NCBI GenBank assembly: GCA_902492825.1
Contig: CABUMZ010000025.1
Coordinates: 1-19,260, forward strand
Source: an uncultured Collinsella sp.
GTDB lineage: Bacteria; Actinomycetota; Coriobacteriia; Coriobacteriales; Coriobacteriaceae
Length of the DNA: 19,260 bases
Direction: 5' to 3'
The notes under the pieces were generated by a model. That model saw only the letters and a program-made list of their open reading frames with translations. It was not told the origin of the DNA and searched no databases. Numbering within the stretch: position 1 is the first letter of the stretch; each line of letters begins with the position of its first letter. Shown here piece after piece: positions 7,422 through 14,566 of this stretch. A program made the position numbers and the translations under genes.

Positions 7422-9179
7422 CTACTCGGCGTCCTCGACCTCATACGAATCCGCCTCGGCTGGCTCATCGTTTGTCTCTGGCGCAGCCCCGCGCGCCTCG
7501 TCAAAGGCGGCCTTCATGGTCTTGTTGCCCCACGTAAGCTTTCGAATGGTGAGCTCATCGGCCTTATTGTGGGCCAGACGCAGATTCTCGGTACTGCGAC
7601 GCAGGTCGTCCTTGGTCTTCTCGAGCTGCTTAATGGCGGCATCGATCTCCTTGATCGCCGACTCGAACTGCTTGCTCGCCAGGTTGTAGTTGCGCGAGAA
7701 GCCGTCCTTGAACTTTTCCATCTTGGCTTCGAAGTTCGTGACGTCGATATTCTGCTGTTTGTACTCCGCCAGCTCCTGCTTATAGCGCAGCGAACCCATG
7801 GCGGCGTTGCGAAGAAGTGTAATCATGGGAATGAAAAACTGTGGGCGAATCACGTACATCTTCTCGTAGCGATAGCTCACGTCCACGATTCCCGCGTTAT
7901 AGAGCTCGCTCTCAGGCTCGAGTAGCGTGCAGAGCACCGCGTACTCACAGCCTTTCTGGCGACGATCGTGATCGAGCTTCTTAAAGAAGTCCTCGTTTTT
8001 GTGCTTGGTCGCGGTCTCGTCGTTCTCGTTTTTCATCTCGAACATAATCGAAATGACCTCGTTGCCGCTCGCATCGCACTCGCGGAAGATAAAGTCGCCC
8101 TTGGTACCCTCGGACGCATCGTTGTCTTTCTCGAAGTACGCGTTGGGAAACGCCGTCATGCGTAGGCGGTTAAACTCGGTCTCGCAGTGCTGCTCGAGCG
8201 ACTCACCCACCATCTTGGTGGACAGGCGGACCTTCATGTCCTTAAGGCGCTCAATCTCTTCATCCTTGTAGCGAATCAGGTCATCGCTCGCGCGCTTGGC
8301 CTGTGCAAGCTCGAGCTCGTGTGCCGCCTTGGCTTGCTCCTCGCGAGAATCGCGCACCGCCAGCTCGCTCGTCAGCTTGGCACGTGCCTCATCGCGCTCT
8401 CGCTCCGCCGCGGCGACCGCCTTCGATAGCTCCATTTTTGCAGAAAGTTCTTGCTCACGAAGCTGTGCACGAAGGCCCTCGGCCTCGCGCATGGACTGAG
8501 TCTTTGCGGCGGAAAACTTCTCCTGTACCTTCACTCGATAGTCAGCAAGCGCGCGCTCGGCCTCGCTGCGAGCGGCATCGAGTTCGCGTTTCGACTCAGC
8601 CGCAGCGGCGGCAAGCGCCATCTCCTGGGCTTTATCCGCCGCGGAGAGCTTTGCCTGCAATTCGGCAATCTGCGCATCGCGTGCGGCTAAATCGTTTTGA
8701 GCAGCGTTACGCGCCGCCGACTCGACGAGCTTGGCTTCGTCATCCTTGCGTCCCAGCTGCGCGCGCAAATTGTCGATCTCGCGCTGAAGCTTGGCGTTCT
8801 CCTTTTGAGCGTCGGCACGGGCTTCAACCGCCGCACGCTGGCTTGCGCTCTCGCGCTCTGCGGCAGCGCCCTCGAGCTTGGCGCGCAGTTCGGCAAGCTC
8901 AGCATCGCGCTTGGCGACCTCTTGTGCCAGCTGTTGAGCTGCAGCGTTCTTCTGCTCGACAAGCTGAGCGTTGCGCTGAGACTCCGCCTCCTGCAAAGCA
9001 GCCGTCGAACGCGAGCGCTCAAGCTCCAGCGCCTGCTCGCCCTCGCGCTGGACTGCCTTCACACGCTCATCCAGATCGCGCGAAAACTCGGCATCGCGCA
9101 CTTGCTTGACGATGTCCGCATAGCCGGACGCATCGACCTTAAATACTTCGCCGCAATGCGGGCACTTAATCTCGTTCAT
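7422..9179 (-). CDS. DUF2130 coiled-coil protein with nuclease-like core
   Basis: 585 residues, start at 9179 with GAGGAG 6 nt upstream. The N-terminus has a CPHCG half zinc-ribbon (C6, C9). Residues 35-320 are a long charged coiled coil rich in A, E, R and K. The DUF2130 domain begins near VGESLEQHCETEFNRLR (324-340). It contains KGDF (360-363), then EMKNE (381-385), a D-x18-E-x-K spacing reminiscent of PD-(D/E)XK nucleases. A second helical stretch (465-545) and an acidic tail follow. The family is widespread in bacteria and has no established function that I know of. The nuclease reading is an inference from residue spacing. Its own promoter should lie in 9180-9237, since a terminator separates it from the phosphoesterase gene upstream. 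Confidence 0.8.
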   Translation of the reverse strand: MNEIKCPHCGEVFKVDASGYADIVKQVRDAEFSRDLDERVKAVQREGEQALELERSRSTAALQEAESQRNAQLVEQKNAAAQQLAQEVAKRDAELAELRAKLEGAAAERESASQRAAVEARADAQKENAKLQREIDNLRAQLGRKDDEAKLVESAARNAAQNDLAARDAQIAELQAKLSAADKAQEMALAAAAAESKRELDAARSEAERALADYRVKVQEKFSAAKTQSMREAEGLRAQLREQELSAKMELSKAVAAAERERDEARAKLTSELAVRDSREEQAKAAHELELAQAKRASDDLIRYKDEEIERLKDMKVRLSTKMVGESLEQHCETEFNRLRMTAFPNAYFEKDNDASEGTKGDFIFRECDASGNEVISIMFEMKNENDETATKHKNEDFFKKLDHDRRQKGCEYAVLCTLLEPESELYNAGIVDVSYRYEKMYVIRPQFFIPMITLLRNAAMGSLRYKQELAEYKQQNIDVTNFEAKMEKFKDGFSRNYNLASKQFESAIKEIDAAIKQLEKTKDDLRRSTENLRLAHNKADELTIRKLTWGNKTMKAAFDEARGAAPETNDEPAEADSYEVEDAE

Positions 9180-9237
9180 AGCAGCTCCTCGATGGACGCA
9201 AATTTCGACCGCCTACACTCTACCGCGTCGCACGGAC

Positions 9238-9272
9238 AAAAAAGGCGCCGCTGCCATAATGGCAACGGCGCC
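9238..9272 (-). terminator. Rho-independent terminator of the metallophosphoesterase transcript
   Basis: GGCGCCG (9244-9250) pairs with CGGCGCC (9266-9272), and TGCCA (9252-9256) pairs with TGGCA (9260-9264), with one C/A mismatch and a 3-nt loop. On the minus strand the stem is followed by TTTTTT (complement of 9238-9243). It lies 58 bp past the phosphoesterase stop. Confidence 0.88.
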
Positions 9273-9273
9273 A

Positions 9274-9324
9274 GAACCACCACAAAGGTGCCTGTCCCCT
9301 TTGTCGCGGTTTGTGCAGTGGTTC
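9274..9324. repeat. Nested hairpin with a GGTGCCTGTCCCC motif
   Basis: The outer stem is GAACCAC (9274-9280) with GTGGTTC (9318-9324). The inner stem is ACAAAGG (9282-9288) with CCTTTGT (9298-9304), and the loop is TGCCTGTCC. It sits between the phosphoesterase stop and its terminator. From memory, the core resembles short interspersed GGGGACAGGCACC sequences seen in many bacterial genomes. Only one copy is present here, so its repeat status is not shown by this window. Confidence 0.45.
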
Positions 9325-9329
9325 AAGAA

Positions 9330-9875
9330 TTACAGTCCAAAGAAGCCGAGGATTTGGTCTCGGCTTACGGGCTTGTAGTCGTTGGCGTCGAGGCCGACAT
9401 CGTAGCGAAAGATAGGGCGCTCGCGATCGCGGTTGCGCGCGTTGGTGCGGTCTCCCCTGCTGTGGATATGCCCGTGCAGCATGATGGCACCACGCGCCTT
9501 GCCATTCCAGCTGAGCATAGGGTAGTGACTCATAACCAGGCGATGTCCCTTGGCATAGCCGGGGGCAATCTCCAGGTAATCGCGTACGTCATCCCAAATC
9601 TGCGGTACATCGGGGTCTTCCCAGTCGCCGTCATGGTTACCACGGATGAGCGTCACGTTTTGGCAGGCAATACGCTCGCGCAGGCGCACCGCCTCCGCCA
9701 TGGGCAAGCGATACGTAAAGTCTCCCAGAATATAGAGACGGTCGTCCGCCGCCACGCACTCATTGATGGCATCGATGACCTTGCGGTTCATCTCCTCGAC
9801 CGAATCAAACGGCCGGTCCATGTCGTGCAAGATATTCGTATCGCCCAGGTGCAGGTCGGCGGTAAACCACATCAT
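9330..9875 (-). CDS. Calcineurin-like metallophosphoesterase
   Basis: 181 residues when started at ATG 9875, which has GAGGAC about 9 nt upstream. An in-frame ATG at 9890 has no SD, and a second ATG follows immediately at 9872. All metal-binding motifs of the calcineurin-like phosphoesterase fold are present in order: D-L-H near residue 7, GDF near 52, GNHD, SHYP and GHIHS. The size and the compact GDF...GNHD spacing match the small YfcE/phage-type phosphoesterase group. Activity on phosphomono- or diesters is expected, but the substrate cannot be told. It lies 66 bp downstream of the 58-residue gene on the same strand and may share its transcript, which ends at the terminator at 9238-9272. 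Confidence 0.87.
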   Translation of the reverse strand: MMWFTADLHLGDTNILHDMDRPFDSVEEMNRKVIDAINECVAADDRLYILGDFTYRLPMAEAVRLRERIACQNVTLIRGNHDGDWEDPDVPQIWDDVRDYLEIAPGYAKGHRLVMSHYPMLSWNGKARGAIMLHGHIHSRGDRTNARNRDRERPIFRYDVGLDANDYKPVSRDQILGFFGL

Positions 9876-9941
9876 CGTCTGTGTCCTCATTTCGCAACGC
9901 GTCTAACACGTGCCTAGTATACAAACGCTTTGGCGCGACGG

Positions 9942-10118
9942 TTAGCCAAAGAGCCCGCCGAACAGGCCTCGGCGGCGTTTGTCTTTCTTTTTCGACGCGT
10001 CACCCTGAGTTTTCTTGTCCTGTCGCTTCTTACGATCCCGCTCCAACTCATCGTCATCGAGTAGCATATCCCACTCAAACGGATCGTCTGTCAGATCGAA
10101 CTGGTCGTCATCAAACAT
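9942..10118 (-). CDS. Small charged hypothetical protein (58 aa)
   Basis: Started at ATG 10118 because GGAGG lies 7 nt upstream; ATG 10130 is an alternative adding four residues. The first half is strongly acidic (MFDDDQFDLTDDPFEWD), the second is lysine/arginine rich, and it ends in GLFGGLFG. There is no signal peptide or membrane segment. Its stop-to-start gap with the HIRAN gene upstream is only 17 bp, so the two are almost certainly co-transcribed. Function is unknown. The acidic-then-basic pattern with a glycine/phenylalanine tail could mediate protein contacts, but this is speculation. Confidence 0.62.
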   Translation of the reverse strand: MFDDDQFDLTDDPFEWDMLLDDDELERDRKKRQDKKTQGDASKKKDKRRRGLFGGLFG

Positions 10119-10135
10119 GGCCGCCTCCATGCCGA

Positions 10136-10462
10136 CTAGCGAGCATCCACCACATAGAGGCCAACGCGCACCTGGTGCCACGGGCTACGCTCGGGGGCAA
10201 CCTGCTGCACGCGCGCCTCAAATACGTCCTCGTGGCCGTAATACATCATCAAGGACAGTGGGCCGACCTCGTTTCCCGGAACATAGCCAAGCTTGGTGTT
10301 GCCATAGTAGATCGCAACCGCCTCGGGATCATGGGGATTATCGCGCTCGGCGCACAGCGTCAGTTTATCGCCCGCTTTAATATCGCCTAGGACCAAAGCG
10401 CCGTCGGCATATTGAAATCCTGCGATATGAAATGACAGAAGAACACGTGAAGGCTCGTACAT
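10136..10462 (-). CDS. Stand-alone HIRAN-domain protein
   Basis: 108 residues, start ATG 10462 with AGAGGAG upstream. Almost the whole protein is one HIRAN domain. It begins FHIAGFQYADG, followed by the strand-rich core ERDNPHDPEAVAIYYGN, then KLGYVPGNEVGPLS and an MMYYG segment. In eukaryotic HLTF and Rad5 this fold binds DNA ends; in bacteria it occurs alone or fused to helicases and nucleases. A nucleic-acid-binding role is therefore likely but unproven here. It heads a short minus-strand cluster with the 58-residue protein and possibly the phosphoesterase. A small GCCGG/CCGGC hairpin (10479-10493) lies just before its SD. Confidence 0.85.
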   Translation of the reverse strand: MYEPSRVLLSFHIAGFQYADGALVLGDIKAGDKLTLCAERDNPHDPEAVAIYYGNTKLGYVPGNEVGPLSLMMYYGHEDVFEARVQQVAPERSPWHQVRVGLYVVDAR

Positions 10463-10697
10463 GGCAACTCCTCTAACGGCCGGATAAACCGGCGCTTAAC
10501 CTTATTGAGAAGTCTACGGGCCCGTGCGGACAACATTTCACCCGCTCGCACCTTTCAATCGCTTGCCGCAACGCTTGCATGGCAGAGCGCTTGCAGATAA
10601 GATAGGAACACGGATGGCACCCGTTGCCGCGGGTCTTGCCAACTCCAATACACGTTTTCATCGTGAGAAGTGGCCGTCTTCGCTTACGCGGGGGCGG

Positions 10698-10781
10698 CTA
10701 TTTCATTCGGCCGATAAACAGGCCGAGTTCGATAGCCGCGATTAACAACGCCAATAACGAAATAACATCGCTTACGTTCAT
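10698..10781 (-). CDS. 27-residue single-helix membrane peptide, holin-like toxin candidate
   Basis: ATG at 10781, TAG at 10698-10700. The peptide starts MNVSDVISLLALLIAA, has a continuous hydrophobic stretch of about 17 residues broken by one glutamate, and ends GRMK. Length and style match putative holin-like toxins (Hol-Tox, type I). A clear SD (AGAAGGG, 7 nt from ATG) supports translation, and it forms a hairpin with an upstream CCCTT. Between it and the HIRAN gene (10463-10697) there is no other gene. On the plus strand a TTGCAT-17 nt-TAAGAT promoter-like pair (about 10575-10603) points toward it, and a G.U-rich hairpin follows at about 10684-10707; these could belong to an antisense RNA. 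Alternatively it is a plain small membrane protein. Confidence 0.5.
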   Translation of the reverse strand: MNVSDVISLLALLIAAIELGLFIGRMK

Positions 10782-10788
10782 ACCAAAT

Positions 10789-10801
10789 CCCTTCTAAAGG
10801 G
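10789..10801 (-). promoter_or_regulatory. SD-sequestering hairpin of the small membrane peptide
   Basis: On the minus strand the leader reads CCCTT TAG AAGGG. The AAGGG is the probable SD for the ATG at 10781, so the 5-bp stem would hide it. Shielding of the SD is typical of type I toxin mRNAs. The stem is short, so the effect is uncertain. Confidence 0.4.
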
Positions 10802-10844
10802 AGTTGGCCCATCCGTGCTCCATAGCAGTAGTCTAACGCAAAAT

Positions 10845-10885
10845 GCGGGTAATAGGAACACTTGTTCGTATTACCCGCGCTCTTT
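10845..10885 (-). terminator. Terminator-like hairpin after the aldehyde dehydrogenase gene
   Basis: GCGGGTAATA (10845-10854) pairs with TATTACCCGC (10869-10878), and GAAC/GTTC extends the stem inside. On the minus strand it follows the aldehyde dehydrogenase stop by 8 bp and leads into ATTTTGCG. On the plus strand it is followed by GCTCTTTT, so it could act in both directions. It also insulates the small peptide gene. Confidence 0.65.
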
Positions 10886-10886
10886 T

Positions 10887-12266
10887 CTAGTGTACAAACA
10901 TGCGCACGAACTTGTGCTTCCAGCTTGCGTAGGGCGCATACCGAAACGGCACGTCCAGCCACGTTGCCTTGTTCACGATGCTCTTCTTGTGGCTAAACGT
11001 ATCGAAGCTCTCGCGGCCATGGTACTGCCCCATACCGCTCGCACCCATGCCGCCAAAGCCCATATGGCTCGTAGCCAGATGCATGATGGTGTCGTTAACA
11101 CAGCCGCCGCCAAAGGGCACGTAACGCACAAAGCGCTGCTGAACCGCGCGATCCTGGCTAAAGATATACAGGGCCAGCGGCGTCGGACGATTCGTGATGA
11201 ACGCCTCGGCCTCGTCTAGGCTCTCAAACGTCAGCACCGGCAAGATGGGGCCGAAGATTTCCTCCTGCATCACGGCGTCCTCAGGCGCCACGTCGTCTAG
11301 GATCGTCGGCTCAATCTTGAGCGACGACTCGCGCGCCGTTCCTCCCAGCACAACCTTATCGGGGTCGATCAGCCCGCGCACGCGCGCGAAATGCTTGGCG
11401 TTGACAATATGACCGTAGTCCTCGTTGTCGAGCGGGTGCTCGCCAAACATGCGACGGACCTCCTCCTTGATGAGGCCCAACAGCTCATCGTGCACGCGCG
11501 TATCGACCAGCAGGTAGTCGGGCGCCACGCAGGTCTGCCCCACGTTGAGCCATTTACCAAAGGCGATACGCCGTGCCGCGACCTTCAAGTTTGCCGTCGC
11601 ATCCACGATGCAGGGACTCTTTCCGCCCAGTTCAAGCGTCACGGGCGTAAGGTTTTTACTTGCGCGCTCCATGACGAGCTTGCCGACCGGAACGCTTCCG
11701 GTAAAGAAGATTTTGTCCCAGCACTCATCGAGCAGCGCCTCGTTCTCGGCACGCCCGCCCTCGACAACCGTCACCAGGCACGGATCAAATGCCTCTTCAC
11801 AGATTTGCTTGAGCACCGCGCTCGATGCCGGAGCATAGGCACTCGGCTTGATGACCACGGTATTGCCCGCGGCAAGGGCGCCGGCGAGCGGCTCGAGTGT
11901 TAGCAAAAACGGGTAGTTCCACGGAGCCATGATGAGTGTGACGCCATAGGGCACGGCTTGCGTTTTGCACACGCTCACGGCGTTAGCGAGATCGCACGGA
12001 CGCAGGCGCGGACGACTCCACCGAGCCACGTGAGCGATCTGATGTCGAATCTCGGAAAGCGACGTACCAATCTCGCACATATAGGCCTCGTCATGCGACT
12101 TCCCCAAATCGGTCTTGAGCGCATGGGCGATATCGGCCTCGTGGGCCCGCACCGCATCGCGTAAACTCACGAGCGCGCGACGTCGAGCATCGACATCAAA
12201 CGTGGCGTGCGTCTTAAAGTAGGCGCGCTGATCGCCGACGATGCGCGCAATTTCCTCGGTGTTCAT
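10887..12266 (-). CDS. NAD(P)-dependent aldehyde dehydrogenase (class 3-like)
   Basis: 459 residues, start ATG 12266 with TAGGAGGG upstream. The cofactor-binding block is MAPWNYPF, with VIKPS and FFTGSVPVGK. The catalytic base lies in LELGGKSP and the nucleophilic cysteine in GQTCVAPDY. EEIFGPILPVL, FGGGCVNDT and MGASGMGQYHG complete the class 3-like ALDH set. The short length (about 450-460 residues) and the hydrophobic C-terminal end also fit class 3. It oxidises aldehydes to acids. Its SD contains the stop codon (TAG) of the alcohol dehydrogenase gene, with an 8-bp gap, so the two are translationally coupled. Together they could interconvert an alcohol, its aldehyde and the acid. The natural substrate is unknown. 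Confidence 0.93.
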   Translation of the reverse strand: MNTEEIARIVGDQRAYFKTHATFDVDARRRALVSLRDAVRAHEADIAHALKTDLGKSHDEAYMCEIGTSLSEIRHQIAHVARWSRPRLRPCDLANAVSVCKTQAVPYGVTLIMAPWNYPFLLTLEPLAGALAAGNTVVIKPSAYAPASSAVLKQICEEAFDPCLVTVVEGGRAENEALLDECWDKIFFTGSVPVGKLVMERASKNLTPVTLELGGKSPCIVDATANLKVAARRIAFGKWLNVGQTCVAPDYLLVDTRVHDELLGLIKEEVRRMFGEHPLDNEDYGHIVNAKHFARVRGLIDPDKVVLGGTARESSLKIEPTILDDVAPEDAVMQEEIFGPILPVLTFESLDEAEAFITNRPTPLALYIFSQDRAVQQRFVRYVPFGGGCVNDTIMHLATSHMGFGGMGASGMGQYHGRESFDTFSHKKSIVNKATWLDVPFRYAPYASWKHKFVRMFVH

Positions 12267-12274
12267 GGACCCTC

Positions 12275-13495
12275 CTAATTCTCGTCCTCAAACATACCAC
12301 CTGCAACGACTTCGTACATATGCTCGAGCTCCAAGCGGTCCATTAGAAGCGGAACGGGGTATAGCGGATTGGCCTCGGCATCGGCATGCGCCGCCATCTC
12401 GGGAATGTCAGAGCGGCGAATGCCCAAGACATATTTGGGGATTCCCAGGGCCTCGTTCATGCGGTCGACCCAATCGATAAAGGCCTCGGCCGCAAGACTA
12501 TCCTGCGCGGTAGCCGGCGCAATGCCCGCCATGCGAGCAAGATCGGCAAGCTTGGGGGCGGCGGCGTCACCATAAGCGCGAAGCATGTGCGGCAGGATGA
12601 TCGCGTTGGCCAAACCGTGCGGAATTCCGTATCGGCCGCCCAAACTGTGCGCGATGGCATGCACATATCCGACATAGGAGCGGGTAAACGCAACGCCCGC
12701 CTTATACGCCGCCAAAAGCATATTGCGACGAGCGCACATGTCGTCACCATGCTCATAGGCCTCGAGCAAATTGTCGTGGATAAGCTGCACCGCCTGTCGC
12801 GCCATCTTGCGCGTATAGGGCGTAGTGCTTCGCCCGATAAAGGCCTCGACGGCATGCGTCAGGGCGTCCATGCCCGTCTGCCCCGTAATGGAAGCGGGCA
12901 AGCCGCACGTAAACTCGGGGTCGTGGACTGCAAAACGCGGGATGAGCACAAAGTCGTTAATGGGGTATTTGTAGTGCGTCCCGTCATCGGTAATTACCGC
13001 CGCAAGCGTGGCTTCGCTTCCCGTACCGGCGGTAGTGGGAACGGCGATGAGCAGCGGCAGGCGACGATGAATCCGCAGCAGGCCGCGCATCTTGTTGATG
13101 GGCTTGTTTGGCTGCGCAATGCGTGCGCCCACGCCCTTGGCACAGTCCATGGCCGAGCCACCGCCAAAGCCGATAATGGCCTGGCAGGCGCTCTCTCGAT
13201 ACAGGGACGCCGCTTCTTCCACGTTTGAAACCGTGGGGTTTGCACGCGTTTCGGCATAGACCGTAACGCCAATCCCCTGAGCCGTAAGCGCACGCTCGAG
13301 TGATGCCGTGAGCCCCAAACGTGCAATACCAGGGTCTGTCACGATAAGGACCTTCTGGATCGAGCGCTTTTGAAGCACCGCTGGCACATCCTCGGCATGC
13401 TCCAGAATGCGCGGCTCGGTATAGGGCAGGATCGGCAATGCAATGCGAAAAACCGTCTGATATGTTCGGCACCAGGCACGACGGGCTAGATGCAT
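12275..13495 (-). CDS. Iron-containing (group III) alcohol dehydrogenase
   Basis: 406 residues, start ATG 13495 with AAGGAG 8 nt upstream. The N-terminal nucleotide-binding part has FGGGSAMDCAKG and the PTTAGTGSEAT loop. The metal site residues are in GMDALTHAVEAFIG and HAIAHSLGG..GIPHG, the usual D/H/H/H set for Fe2+. It starts MHLARRAWCRTYQ, a longer N-terminus than minimal enzymes. It reversibly oxidises alcohols with NAD(P). It is the first gene of a two-gene operon with the aldehyde dehydrogenase. A perfect palindrome 18 bp upstream may be a repressor site. Confidence 0.93.
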   Translation of the reverse strand: MHLARRAWCRTYQTVFRIALPILPYTEPRILEHAEDVPAVLQKRSIQKVLIVTDPGIARLGLTASLERALTAQGIGVTVYAETRANPTVSNVEEAASLYRESACQAIIGFGGGSAMDCAKGVGARIAQPNKPINKMRGLLRIHRRLPLLIAVPTTAGTGSEATLAAVITDDGTHYKYPINDFVLIPRFAVHDPEFTCGLPASITGQTGMDALTHAVEAFIGRSTTPYTRKMARQAVQLIHDNLLEAYEHGDDMCARRNMLLAAYKAGVAFTRSYVGYVHAIAHSLGGRYGIPHGLANAIILPHMLRAYGDAAAPKLADLARMAGIAPATAQDSLAAEAFIDWVDRMNEALGIPKYVLGIRRSDIPEMAAHADAEANPLYPVPLLMDRLELEHMYEVVAGGMFEDEN

Positions 13496-13513
13496 AAAGG
13501 AAACTCCTTCATT

Positions 13514-13529
13514 TGTTGATAGGTCAACA
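13514..13529. promoter_or_regulatory. Candidate operator for the alcohol/aldehyde dehydrogenase operon
   Basis: TGTTGA (13514-13519) and TCAACA (13524-13529) form a perfect inverted repeat with a 4-nt spacer, immediately before the alcohol dehydrogenase SD. On the minus strand a -10-like TACAAT lies about 15 bp upstream, so the palindrome would sit in the early transcribed region. Size and symmetry suit a TetR- or MarR-type dimer. No such regulator gene is in the window. Confidence 0.4.
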
Positions 13530-13639
13530 TTTGCTCGCCCGATTGTACTCAGCGGCGGTCAAAGACGGCCTGCCAATCGTTAATCAATCAACATCTTCAT
13601 ATCTCAAAATTGTTTTATTAAAAATCATTCCTAATAGGC

Positions 13640-13716
13640 TTCACATTTGGTTGCATTTATGGATAATAGAACTCGTCAAGACGCACGTCCGGAGAGGGCC
13701 CTTACGGGACCGGACG
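13640..13716 (+). promoter_or_regulatory. Promoter and structured leader of the rubrerythrin gene
   Basis: TTCACA (13640-13645), a 16-nt spacer and GATAAT (13662-13667) each match the sigma-70 consensus at 5 of 6 positions. The predicted leader of about 75 nt has a hairpin of CGTCCGG (13686-13692) with CCGGACG (13710-13716), and an inner CCC/GGG stem around TTAC. The region upstream is AT-rich, unlike its neighbours. The hairpin may stabilise the mRNA or be regulatory. Confidence 0.55.
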
Positions 13717-13751
13717 AGCGCGCAATCGCCATCGATCGAAAGGATCGAATC

Positions 13752-14312
13752 ATGAAGTTTGTTTGCCCCGTTTGCGGTTATGTGGAAGAGTTCGACGGCG
13801 ACCAGCTGCCCGAGGATTTTAAGTGCCCCCAGTGCGGCGTTCCCGGTTCTCGTTTCCTGAAGCAGGAGGAGGGCCAGCTCGAGTGGGCCGCCGAGCACGT
13901 CGTGGGCGTCGCCAAGATGGAGGGTGTCTCTGAGGACATCGTTGCCGACCTGCGCGCCAACTTTGAGGGCGAGTGCTCCGAGGTCGGTATGTACCTGGCC
14001 ATGGCTCGCGTCGCCCATCGCGAGGGTTATCCCGAGATCGGCCTGTACTGGGAGAAGGCTGCCCACGAGGAGGCCGAGCATGCCGCCAAGTTCGCCGAGC
14101 TCCTGGGCGAGGTCGTGACCGACTCCACCAAGAAGAACCTCGAGATGCGCGTTGAGGCCGAGAACGGCGCCACCGCCGGCAAGACCGATCTTGCCAAGCG
14201 TGCCAAGGCCGCCGGCCTCGATGCCATCCACGACACCGTGCACGAGATGGCTCGCGACGAGGCCCGCCACGGCAAGGCTTTCGCCGGCCTGCTCAAGCGC
14301 TACTTTGGCTAA
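13752..14312 (+). CDS. Reverse-type rubrerythrin (rubredoxin domain first)
   Basis: 186 residues, ATG 13752 with AAAGGA 7 nt upstream. Residues 1-35 are a rubredoxin-like Fe(Cys)4 domain: CPVCGY at 5-10 and CPQCGVP at 25-31. The rest is a four-helix ferritin-like domain with diiron ligands in F-E-G-E-C-S-E (71-77), HEEAEH (105-110), the E-rich helix near 131-138 and DEARH (169-173). Having the rubredoxin domain at the N-terminus defines the reverse rubrerythrins. In clostridia these act as NADH-dependent peroxidases and are induced by oxygen. A peroxide-reducing, cytosolic role in an anaerobe is expected. The gene is monocistronic with its own promoter and terminator. Its very regular G/C-ending codon use suggests high expression. 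Confidence 0.92.
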   Translation: MKFVCPVCGYVEEFDGDQLPEDFKCPQCGVPGSRFLKQEEGQLEWAAEHVVGVAKMEGVSEDIVADLRANFEGECSEVGMYLAMARVAHREGYPEIGLYWEKAAHEEAEHAAKFAELLGEVVTDSTKKNLEMRVEAENGATAGKTDLAKRAKAAGLDAIHDTVHEMARDEARHGKAFAGLLKRYFG

Positions 14313-14346
14313 GCCAACCGCCTGAGACATAACCTCAAGCTCGATG

Positions 14347-14377
14347 AGGCCCGGACCGTATTGGTTCGGGCCTTTTT
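14347..14377 (+). terminator. Rho-independent terminator of the rubrerythrin gene
   Basis: AGGCCCGGACC (14347-14357) pairs over 11 bp (one G.U) with GGTTCGGGCCT (14363-14373), with a 5-nt loop and a T5 tail to 14377. It starts 34 bp after the stop codon. Confidence 0.93.
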
Positions 14378-14443
14378 CGTGCCTCACGAACTTGTTAACG
14401 CCCTGAAATAGGACCGTCTTCGGCATCGGCTTCTCGTCAAAAA

Positions 14444-14566
14444 CTAAGTGAGTAGACTTTTTGGAACTTGCCGAGCAGACCATCCATATCACTTTATAAA
14501 GCCGCAGGTAAATGCCTTGTTGCAAAACGACCTAGTCGCCAAAGTGCCAAAAGTCTACTCACTTAG
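14444..14566 (+). repeat. 123-bp stop-carrying inverted-repeat element, copy B
   Basis: The left end is CTAAGTGAGTAGACTTTTTG and the right end is CAAAAGTCTACTCACTTAG. The core CCGCAGGTA is at 14502-14510, offset 58 from the left end as in copy A. The inner arms GG-ACTT-G-CGA pair imperfectly with their partner at 14533-14551 and differ from the arms of copies A and C. The right end overlaps the 3' end of the nuclease-like gene and supplies its last codons and TAG stop. It lies between convergent genes, 66 bp past the rubrerythrin terminator. Confidence 0.9.

Noticed and set aside
8697..9917. 406-codon plus-strand open frame
   Set aside because: It crosses the DUF2130 gene, a terminator and the phosphoesterase gene in antisense; the minus-strand genes have full motifs and SDs.
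10684..10962. 92-codon minus-strand open frame covering the small membrane peptide in another frame
   Set aside because: It runs through the terminator hairpin and the aldehyde dehydrogenase end, with no SD; the 27-codon frame has a clear SD and helix.
12386..13228. 280-codon plus-strand open frame
   Set aside because: It is antisense to the alcohol dehydrogenase with its complete metal-binding motifs.
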